A DNA stretch of 64,000 bases from Branchiostoma lanceolatum (Eukaryota; Chordata; Leptocardii; Amphioxiformes; Branchiostomatidae), in contig NC_089735.1 of assembly GCF_035083965.1 (NCBI RefSeq), positions 1,371,501 to 1,435,500 of the forward strand, written 5' to 3'. The position numbers and the translations under genes were made by a program. This document shows positions 22,855 to 34,800 of this stretch, in pieces. The notes under the pieces are model-generated. The model was not told the DNA's origin. It searched no databases and was given only the letters and a program-made list of their open reading frames with translations. Each line of letters opens with the position of its first letter. The stretch's first letter is position 1.

Positions 22855-25800
22855 GTGAGTCACAGCGGTCACTTTCATTTCAAATTTAAAGTAACTTCCG
22901 GAGTATGCATTGGCTTCTAACTTTCGACTCGGATAGTCTTGCGGGGATGTTCTGAAACTTGCTAGTTTTAGGTCCAACCTGAACTTTTATACTTGGCATT
23001 GTCGTACTTATACCATGTGCAGGGCTCGAAATACTGGGTGCATGTGCACCTAATTTTTTACTGTGGGTGCACTGGTGCACCCAAATATTTTCGTACGGTT
23101 TAATGTGTAAAGGTATCACTGCACACTAGTAGACAGCATATTCTTGACATCTAAGTGTAAGAAAATAATAAAATCTTTGTTGTAGTACTTGTTTAAGATT
23201 TTGATGTTAGAATTTGAGTTAATTTCGATTTTGAAAGCTTCAAAACTGCGTGCCGAGATCGGGTGCCAAAAGTGCATGAAGAGGAACAGTAAGGTTTGTC
23301 ATTAGGTTTTGCTTACAATAGTTAGTCATTCTACTTTATTTTATGTGGTGCACCCAAAAAATTTTTGGTGCACCCAATTTTTTAGGTTGGGTGCACCAGT
23401 GCACCTATTCCCGAAAGTGAATTTCGAGCCCTGATGTGTGACTTAAAAATGTATTAGCAAATCTTTAAAATCCTATTTCAATTTTCAACATTTTGTCCAT
23501 GTTGTTTTCAAGATCAGACGTTATATTGCGCATTAACTTTACTTTTACTTTCACTCTAAATCACGTCTTCTGTCTTTATCTAGTTTGTTGAGTTTTTCAA
23601 GGACTTAACCGTTATGTAGATAAGGTTGTCTGGCACAGTTTCTGGCGTAATGACGCATTCTAATTAATGGCATGATAAAAAAATTACACTTTTGAAATAT
23701 GCTTTGATGACACGTGTTGACGTTGTGATGCTGTTGTTCCCTACCAGGTCCGCGTGTTGTCCTCCTGCACGCAGCAGAGGATGAGGAGTTCGTCAGGGAG
23801 CTGGTGGAGACGCTGGGGCGTCTACCCTTCGGTTACAGACTACCCGAGACAGCCATATTCTGTCAGCAGGTCACAGGCACTCCTGGTGACGTCAGCCGCG
23901 CACAGCTCACGTCCACACTGACCCTCGGCAGCGTGAAACTCGTCGTGCCCGTGATCAGCAGACACCTGCTTGCTGACCAGTCCTCGCTCACGGTCGGACT
24001 GGAAACTGCCGCGAGGAACAACAAGCCTCGATACGTCATTTGGCTGGACCAGAACCAGGATGACTTCCGTGAGTTCGGTACGTTAGTCAGCCGGCAGTAC
24101 CCAACCCTGGAGGCGCCGGCCAGGCGGGTCCAGCGGGACAGGGTTGAGGAGACGATGCCCGGCAGTCTTGTCAGTGGGATGGAAGGCATCGCCTGTGATG
24201 TGCGTGACGCGCTCTGCAGACAAACAGGTGAGGGTGGACATGTCATGGCTGTTACACAACACAAAAACAGCGGCTCTTTTTGTCACTTGTAAATCAAAGT
24301 AATTTCTTTAACGTGTAAACGTAAAAGAGAAATAGCAAAAGTTGTTTACTTTCTTATCTAACTTCTGATATATCACAGCTAAAGCCAATATTTTGCACAT
24401 TTATAATACTTGGTATATAATGTCTCTATTTTTCAGAACATTTTCACAATGAGCTCTTAGAAGGTTTTTGGTGATATAAAAAGTTATTAGTTTAACATAC
24501 TTTCTACGATGGAAGATTGAATATGTCGACGGGATATGTTAGCAGGAAAGCAAATTATTTCCTTGCAAAGATGACTTGTTGACATGTACATGCTCACAAC
24601 AGAGGAATACTTGTAAAATGCGTGCGTAATAGATACGTTGTATACAATTTTACTGCCGTAATATGAAATGTTTCAACACTTTGTAAACTACTAGTAGAAT
24701 GATGTCTGACCTGTGCCGTTTGTTTGTCCATCTCCACAGGTGAACTGAGGTTGCCGTGCTGGCAGGCCTTGGACTGGACTCGTGCGTTCCTGGCTGACAA
24801 CATGAACCTCCCAGCTGTTCTCACACGGCTGGAACAGGAGAACCAGCTCAGTCCAGCTGAGGTCCGGGATATCCAGGTAGGTCACGTGGTGAAACCGGCA
24901 GTTGTCATTTATTGTGACATATGTTTAAGATAAAAAAAAGAACAATTTCCACTAGGATTCAGCATCATTATTAAGTATACTAATAAGAGTTCATACTAAA
25001 GGAATTAGTAAATCAATCGTCCACCACAAATTACGTTTTGCACTACATGTAGATATTTTTTGTCTATCAGAATTTTAACTACGATAGTGTAATCTTCGCA
25101 AAGAAAACTGTTTTAAGTAGCAGTACATAACCATACATACATGTACGGCCAAAGTTGTCAAACCAGCGGGCAGGTATTGGCGACAAACTTCAATGTGGCT
25201 GTTATGGTTGTAAGCCTGCATGCTTACATACGTCCACCTAGTTTCTGCTGTTCGCACTTTACAATCTGACAACCACAGTTAAATGATTCAAACACACGCA
25301 GAAGTACAGGAATGTTGATTAGCCCAAACCACCCCTGCCGATGTTCCCTTCCCCAGGCGGAGCCGACACCAGTAAGCAGGGCGGCGCGGTTGGTAAAGAT
25401 GCTGTACGACAGGATGCGGCAGGAGCCGTACGACTGGTTAGTGCGGGTCCTGCGGGAGGAAGGACAGGACTTCCTGGTGGAGGAGATGGAGGACCGGGAG
25501 CGGTACTACGAGCGGTACTTCGGCATCGGGGAACAGCAGGCGGCACAACCTGGCCAACAAACGGCACAGAGGGAACAATTCGAACAGCAAAGTCAAGGTA
25601 GCTAAACTATCATGTCTTTGGCTTTATTTAAATCTCTAACAGCAATATACTTCTGCATTTTAAAACTTCCAGCCCGTGTTTGATTTATGTTATCCTTGTG
25701 TAAAGATACGGATCATTGTGTTTGATCGATGATAACTTTTTCATTCCATATTAGTATCCATCCTACTCGCAAGACACCACGGATCGCATGCTTATACGCT

Positions 25801-28800
25801 AAAGCAGAATACATTAAAGGAACCTATTATGTACTACATCTATGTGCCGTCTACTGTAGTAATCATACTTTATGTGACCGTTTCTGCAGCAGTGTCAATG
25901 CAGAAACACCTACGTCATCGATATCCCGGCGCGCATGCGGACGATGAAACAACTTTGACAGTCAAGGCTGTCATTCTGGGACAGACGGAGGCAGGGAAGA
26001 CCAGTCTGCTCAACTGTATGGTCAAGGCTCAAGGTCACGTGGAGATTGAAACTGACAGAACCATCGGCGTTGACGTCATCACTTACCATGACACCAAGAA
26101 TAACGTCAAGTACGAGATGTACGATTTCGGAGGTCACCATATCTACCACTACACGCACCGGTTCTTCCTGACACGTCAGGCCCTGCACATCCTCAATGTA
26201 GACCTGCCAGGATACAAGTCAGAAGAGTTCCAGGAACGAGTGGGAACGTGGCTAACATCCGTGACTTCCCACGTGTTCAACCCGGCTATCCTTGTTGTAG
26301 GAACCAAAGTTGACCTGTTTCTGTCAAACAAAGCCGAGGAGATGATAGCAGCAGCTTGTTCCTCCATCCAGAGGGACATCCAGGTCGCCGAGAGTAAAAT
26401 ACAAACAAAACTGAACGAAGAAATACAACTCGGTCAGAATGCGCTGGAAGCAGCAGATGTTGTAGACCTTCCCGACGCTTTTTACAGTCTCACAAAGGAC
26501 GATATCTTGACCAAGAAAGAGTCCTTGGAGAAGCTACTTGACGGACGACCCAAAGGTCTGTTAAAGGTACAGGTTATCCCAGTCAGCAGCAAGACATTCC
26601 AGGGTATCGAAGCTCTGTGCGACAAGATGGCAGAAATGGTGAAGGACGAGCGATTGTTCCCTGCTGCCCGCCAAGAACTGCCGACTTCGTGGACGAAACT
26701 ATCGAAAAACATCAAGACTTCAGAACAGGTCACTGTCAGGGATTGTAAGAAGGTCGGAGCAGCTGCAGGGATGAAGGAGTCAGACGTCCTGAACGCGCTC
26801 AGCTATCTGCACGTGACCGGACAGATCCTGTTCTACAACCACATCAGGGGGATGGAAGATCTGGTCTTCCCGGACCCAACCATCATCCTCACACTCTTCA
26901 AGCAGATATTCAGGCATGACCTACCGGCATATCTGGACAGCTTAGCTAAGTCTCTCCCCGCACGTGCAAGATTGCAGTTTGCTGCAGACAGAGCGTCCTT
27001 CTTAAAGACGGGTAGGGCAAGCGACAGTTTCATGGAGAACCTGCTTGGAGACAACATAGCCACCTTCAACACTCTCCTTCCCCTGATGAAGCACTTCGGC
27101 CTGTGTTACTCGGGGTCGGTGATCTTTCCAACAGAGCTTCCTGCCGCCCAGCCTGACAAGGTGGCGCGCTGCTGGCCAGAGGTTGTGCCATCAGGTGCAG
27201 AGGAGATCTCTGTTACTATAGAGTACAGCCAAGAGCCTCCTCTGGGTCTACCGGAAACCATGGTCTCCCGTATCCTGTCCATGGAGCAGACCACACGCCG
27301 CCTCCTCACCAAGGACACAGTTGTCGTTCATGTTGGAGAGAACTCAGAGGACGTCATGTACCGCCATTTCCCTACAAGAGAAGAAATCCGGATCCGGGGA
27401 GAGCCGGAGAAGGCGTGGCGCCAGGCTCAGATGGTAGCGAAGGTGCTAGAAGCCTGTTGGGACGAGTTTCCTGCCTTGTACTTCAGTAACAGTGTTGGAA
27501 GCGTAGAAACAACAAAGTCGCTCACTATAGAGGCTGTGAGGCGTCACGTGCCGGGTGACTTGTTGAGAATGTCTGAAGGAAACTGGGAACGGCCGCTCGA
27601 GCTTCCTGTCATCAGAACGTCGGAGGACGTTATTGGCAAGTACTTCATCGGTAAGTACGACAGGCGTCGTTATCTAAAGTACTGAAATGACCCAAGTATG
27701 TTTTAGTAGATACTATTAGGTACATGTAGTTAACGCCGAAATACCCTATTGGCAAGTACTTCGTCGGTAAATATAACAGGTGTCTTAGTATAAAGGAAAC
27801 TAATATGGCTATATTTGCAGTAATATGTAAAGAATGCAGGTCTTGAATAGACACTGGATGATAGACATTAGGGATGTACATATTGATGTATATAGATATA
27901 TTTTATATAGGTGTTCTCAATTTTATTGTAAATATCATCGCCATCCAGGCTTGCTTTGTCTGCAAGTTTTGATATTTGAATGAAGAAGATAGGGGCATAA
28001 CTCACGTGACTTCATTTAATGTCAACACCATATTCCCATTTCATTGTTTCTACCCAGTTTTATATCCATTTAAAAATGCCAGCTTCAATATATTTAATAT
28101 ATAAATGCTTTAAGTGCGCTCTAATGTGCCTTTCTTTCTCTTACATTATGTAAAATTTAGATTTTTAAAAGATTGCAATGGTTATTGTATCAGGTTCAGA
28201 TATATCCTTTATATTTGCATTTTCCAGCAAGATTGATTTTCTTTCTGTCCAGACAACCGGCTGTACCAGGTCAGCAGGGCTATTGGTGAGGAGGAGCAGC
28301 TATGGATCCGGCTGGGACAGGAGCTGGGACTGAACAGGGCCGTGTTGGACAACATGGAGGGGTGGTACCTTGGCAACGACACCCAGGCATCGTTCCAGAT
28401 GCTGAAGGCGTGGCGCACTAAGACCCCCCACGGACCGCTCCACTACCTGTCGCAGCTGGAGGAAACACTGCAGAACATCGGCAAACCGGACCTGGCTGCA
28501 GCTGTACAGGGGGTGTACAAGGTGAGTTGACAAACCCTGGCCATATCTAAATCCTATTGACTATACTTAATGAACAAATGGCAGATTATTGGAGAGGAGA
28601 ATTTCTCGAACAGGCCAAGGTTTTTACTCGGTTTTAAAGGGGTCCTAAAGTCCAGAGGGGGGAGTTTTTTTCCAATAGAGGATAATTTTAGGAAGTAGAA
28701 ATGAATATTTTTTACAGTATACGATAAATTACGCGCTAGTCCCATGCGCATCAAAGAGCATTCGGTATTCTACCGAATTCCCCAGGTGACCTTCTATTTT

Positions 28801-31800
28801 CTGATTAATTAAATTAAACAACCTCAGCCTATGGCCTAATACAATGTGCCTCGCAAGGGCTGACAAAAGGTATATTACAAAAAGAATGGGTGGTTAAGAA
28901 AAACTCGTCTTTTCGTTTATATCTTATTAACAATCGGCCTTATTATTCTGCTTAACCACCATCATTTATGCCGTAATGATATGAAGTATCATATTATTTT
29001 ACAAAACACACCTTGTGAAATTTACCACAAGCAGAATTCTGTAAAAAGTCGGCTGATTATGTATTAATTGATACATAATCTAGTGGAAAATAACACCCCC
29101 TTCTGGAGTTTAGGACTCCTTTAATGACTGTATAAGCATGATCGAACTGATGGTATTACTTTTATATCAAGTTGTAATGTTAAGTAAACATGCTACTAAA
29201 AGAAGAGATAACAGTGCTGAAGTCGCAGGAGTGAAAACAGTCATATAGATTTTCCTCTGCGGATCTTGATCATTCGTCATAGGTAGACTAATTGTCGATC
29301 GTACAGAAAAGACAAGTAGTCTATTGGATTCAAATAGTCTATAAAACACATTCTTTGATGAAGACCTTCAGGTAATTACTATTGTATATGCATTCTCATA
29401 TGTGATTTGTCTTGGTACTGTAATATCCAAAAACATAATATATCATCAACTTCACCAACATTCCGTGTATCCAGGAATACCGTGAAGCATTGCCGATACA
29501 AGAGGTCAGTCCTGAGATGACCGGAGACACAGAATGGTGGGTTGAAACTTTAAAAGTCCAGCAACACCAGATACTACACAAACGTCTTCCTCTATTTACC
29601 TTTCAATAAAGAGAATCTTTGTCATATCTCCTCAATGCATGGCTGTATAAATGAACAAATGTTCTTTATTTCCAAGTGTCATAAATGAGCTTTATAATAC
29701 CTATGTTAATCTCCTCAGGTCCCTCCGGCTGCCAGGTGAAGGGAAATACCTGTGCAGACGGACCGACCTGGGCGTGGTGACGCCCTACCCGCTGCACGTG
29801 ATCTACAGGAGTGCGAACTGGTCCGACAACTGGCAGCAGGTGGGGGAATGGATGCCGGTGGGTCCGCTCTTCTCCATCCAGTGTGAGGACGTGGAGGGGC
29901 CGGTGGACATCCTGCTGCCGCACGTGCTGCACCTGGATGATGCAACAGGTAAGAAGATCAATCACAAATTTAGAGTTGCTATGCTGTACGTGGGAAACGA
30001 TTCTGGTTGGTGTATATGTCAGGATACGACCCACATTAATATCAATCACAAATCAAGATTTCCTACGTGTTATTCATTAACTTCCAGGATGATGTTACAA
30101 CTAATGTGAACAGCCAGGGCTGAATGTAAAAAATGCGATGAAGCAGAAACTCCGCCAATATGCGTTTTGAAACGTACGGTTGCTATTCTGGTGAAAACTC
30201 TGTTGATATTCTGTTCAATGACGCCAGTTTATTGAATTGTTAGCAAGCATCAATGTACATCTTCAGCATATGTGATCCCAAACGGCCGTTTATATCCTAT
30301 CTTAGGACTCACCCCAGAAGACGTCCAAGTCGTGCACGTGGTGGGAAACTCCCCCGAGCTGCTGCCGGTTACAGAGCTCACCCCCTCCCACGCCATGACC
30401 AGGTTCAAGAAGGGAAGTCTGTTCGGGGTGGTGGGGAGGACAGAGAAGGCTCTGAGTGTGTCTAGGAATGGACTACTAATGGCCTTTTCTTTAGTAGACG
30501 ACACCGACATTTCGAGACTGAAAGTTTACATCGTCTCCAACACTACTATCATGCAGGAGGTGGGGACTTACGTAGATATCTATACTTATGTTACTTTACC
30601 ATCAGATTAAGGTCATCAAAAATTCGTGTTTACTTCATCACTACAGTTCACTACAATTCGCCTGTGTGGATGAATACAACATTACAGCATTATACGTTAT
30701 GTCCAATACTTCATGATCATGCAAAGGTGAATTTTACTAAGGTAATAGCGTCGACGTCTGTACCAGGCTGAGCATTAATTCCCATTGCTATTTTTTCAAA
30801 GATTATCCATGTCCATGTCCAAAAGTCAAATTTTCATGTTTCAACTTTGTCAAGGACTTGGCTCTGAATATAGAGCATTTTTTATCTACGCCGAGGAACT
30901 CGGAGTAGATTATGTTTTCGGTTGAGCCGGATGTTGTGTGGATCTGTATGTATGTCAAGAGCATAACTCGGGAAACCTTTAATAGATCTTCATGATATTT
31001 GGTAGGTATGTAGTGGTTGTGCAAAGGAAGGTCAAGTTCAAAAATCGTTTACCTGGCGTTTTCCAACAGTACTGCAGCGGACTTTTAATTTTTCTGTGTT
31101 TGTATGTAGGCAAAAAAAGTGACGGAAACGTTGATGAATCTCAATGATTTTTGGTAGGTAGGAAGAGATTGTGAAAACGGAGGTCAAGTTTAAAAATGAT
31201 TTATCTGGCGCTTTCCTACAGTACTGCAGCAGGCTTTGTGTGTGTGAGAGTTTGTATGTCGCCAGCATAACTCGAGGAGCTGTTGACGGTTGTGCATGAT
31301 ATTTAGTGGATAGTTAGGGGTGTCAAAGAGGAAGGTCAAGTTCGATAATGGGCCTCCTAGCGGGTATATGAGGTACTGCAGCGGAGCTTCAACGTTTGAG
31401 GCCAAATTTTCTGGAGGCGCCAGGTTCATAATTTTTAGGTGGTATATAGCTTTTGGGACGGCAAGTGAGTGGTGTGAATTATGGCCCCCTAGCTGCACGT
31501 TTGGAACTGCAGTTGGCGTTTTTGGTAATACCTTTGGAGACGAATAACTTCAGCAGGGATTGACGGATTATCATAATCTATGGCATGTGGATAGTTTCGG
31601 TGATGCTTTACATAATTGAATACTTGTCATGCAAATAAGACGATAATTTGCATAATAAATGAGGAAAGTTTATCAATCCGCCAAAAGCTTGTATTCAAAT
31701 TTCATGCAAGTGCTATGGTAATGATTTTTAAGTGGTGTACAGCTCTTGGGGCAGGTAGTAACTGATGTAAGTTTAGACCCCCTAGTGGCTTGCTTAGAAC

Positions 31801-34800
31801 TGCAGTGGGCTTTTTTGATGTTGCCTTTGGAGGTGAATAACTCGGGTAGGGTTTGATGAATTTGCATTGCTTTGGACAGGTAGGTTATTGAGGTAATGAT
31901 TAACAAATATAGACGTATGAAATTGTAATCAGGGTCTAATTAAGTGGTGAAATAGGCTTGTTTATGATTGCGTTAAAGTACCCTTTGTTGACCTATATTC
32001 AAGGACAACACCTGCTTGTCAGCAGGCCTGTGTAAATTAGATTGATGCTCTCTGGTGACCTCACTACCACCGTCCAAACTACTCTCCCGCTGGGACGGAG
32101 CTAAATCAACAAACACAGGAAAGGTCAGGCCCTGTGAGGGACTATCGTCAACCAGATGGTCCTGACGTCGTACCTCAGATAGGGAAACACTACTTCTTTC
32201 AGCCACTTAAAGAACGCAACAACGAACTTGTCTTCCAATTTAGTCTTCATACGAGGTCAAAGTTCGGAAACCCCCCCACCCTATCATCGCTACCTACCGC
32301 CCGGGAGGGGAACTGCCGTCACCGAGAAATTGTCCTTCCTTGGCAACACGTCTTGGGTGACCATGGAAGAAATTAGAGATTCCTCCACCAATTATTAACG
32401 ATCTGATGGCTAAGGGAATCAATCAAAGAATCGATGTTTCAGCTACCACACGCGTTTCTGAGGCACTGGTTTGTTGTGTCCAGCAGGAGTCAGGACTAAC
32501 GAGCCCGGTAAATTATGTTACCAACGTGAGGTGCACAGGAGACAGGAGAGGGGCAAAGTACACGGACTATCCTATTGTGCGAGCAGGGGGGTAACGTTCA
32601 TCAGTACGCAGGACTAGAGAGTCTGTCTGATCTTTAGTACGATACTTTGTCTGCTGGTCACTCTCACTTTCACTGTCACTCTGGTTTGAAAAACCCCTCA
32701 AAGTGATCATCTTCTGACACGGTCTCAGCATCGCCGTTAACGTCTGTGGTTGTGTGCGATGTTTGTGGTCCCGGATTTTTGTAGTCAGCATAACTCAAGA
32801 ATGGATGCCGATTATGACGATACTTGGTACGAGTATGACTATGTGGGCAGGTATTGGGAAGACGAAGGTCAGGGTCGATTTTGGGCCCCTGGTATGTGAC
32901 CCTGGTACTTCAGCAGAACTGAACGTGCTATGGTCTTGATCCTTTGGTGTCAGGAAGCTTGTGATGTAAGTAGAATTGTTGTAGCTTTGGGCCCCCTACC
33001 AGCTTGCTCTTGATCTGCAGTGACATTTTGTCAAAATATCCTAAACGAGAATAACTGAACACAGCCACCAAACTTCAAGTCTCTTGACTATTGGTATAAT
33101 CCCCTGATTATTCGGCGTAGATATGTGTTCGTGGAACTCTAGTTTATTATTGTCTTCCAGAAAAATTGTACATGAAATATGCCCGTTATATGTCTATCAT
33201 CTATCATGAAAACTTTTAAAAATATGACCTCTCCAATCAAGACATTTTTGGTGGTTCATTGAAAACACATCACATTTCCTGCATAGTTTATTGATGTGTT
33301 TAATGCTATTCTATTATAGGCCATTGAGAAAAACGAGAAAAGGTGGAACTTCACACCTTGCGACTGTAAGACCTGTCAGCTAAAGCCGGGCGATGTCTAC
33401 TTCCTAGAGGGGAGTGTCACAAATGGCAGAGACATGTTTTTGTCGTCATCTCCACAGGTTTGTTTAGAATGTCGCCGCTGTGATTTATCTTCCTGAGTAG
33501 TTAGCAAGAACAACTATGACGGGCGTGAAGAAATTAATACTAATACTAATACATGTACTGACATAAGCATGATTATCTACATCTGAATTTGAAGGTCGAT
33601 GTCTTTTTCTAACATTTTTTAGGTTCATAACATTATTGGTAGATTTATTATTTACTGAAATTTATGTGTGAGTGCGCGTGCCAGCTTACCAATGGAGGGT
33701 ACGTATTGTTATTGTACAGCCTAGATTTTACATCTTTTTTGTTTTGCCATAAATTTCAGTGCCTCATGTTTGAAGACACTTTCGACACTAACAAACTTTA
33801 CGAGCCGTTCCGGGTGGAAGTTACTTCCGACATCTGGAACAACAGCACCACCTCGCGACTAAACTTGGAACTGCTTAGGGAGGCAACGGATGGTGCGAAG
33901 GAAGTCATTGAAGGATTGACGTTAGGTAATCTTAGACCAAGTTGATTTCGAAAGTAGCATATTCTTGATTTGTAAAAGTAAAACAAAATGACAACTTAGA
34001 AGTTGAGATCTGCTCTAGAATCTCTACAGATTATAATGAGAAAATAACTTAAAAGTAGTATTTTATGTGCAAAAGTGCGATTAAACTATCCCAATAAAGA
34101 AGGCAATAGCATTTACGACATTTTTTTTCTTCCAGGCCACTACAAGCGAAACTACACTGACGAAGGTTTTGACAGCGGTCTTTCAACACCGGAGCTGGTG
34201 GAGTCTATGAGGCGACGATTGGAATCATCAAATATTGCAGGTATTGTCTGATTAATGGTACCGAAACTGCAAGATCCAATCTGTTCTTTCCAAGTTTAGC
34301 TACCTTAGGTTTGTAGTTCAAAAACCGAAGCATACCCATTATTCTCTTGAACAGGTTAATTGCTGCATATATAGTGTATGGACTTCAGTAAGATCAGCAA
34401 TCTTGAAGTTCCCGTCGTTTGACATTTACCACTTAAAGTGCAGCTCATTTTATGTCATACTATGGTCGCTGTCAGTAGGGCAATACGTTTTTTGCTGTTT
34501 TATGATTATCGCCAGTTTGATATGAATTCATAATAAAAAGACCACTTTAATGGCACTTTCATCAGTGTATGCTTTTTCAATCCCTTTACAAAACAAATGT
34601 TATCCAAGGCAAAGGTTCAGTCCTGCTGGTTGGAGATGAATTCTGCACATCGAAGGGCGGAATCTCCACCATCAACCTGAACGTCGCGCGCAAGCTCACC
34701 GCCGCGGGCGCCGAGGTCTACGCCACCGTGTTGGAGGCAAGTGAACAGGATGAGAGGGACGCAGAACGAGACGGAGTGACACTCATCAAACCTAGCGTCA

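Noticed and set aside
23863-24264. Minus-strand open frame of 133 codons across the TIR exon of gene A (and its counterpart at 42449-42937)
   Set aside because: It is the antisense shadow of a well-supported plus-strand exon with splice sites and three-way conservation; no independent start or splice context.
32406-32791. Short open frames in the insert within gene A intron 9
   Set aside because: No conserved motif on either strand; fragmentary and likely a decayed repeat.
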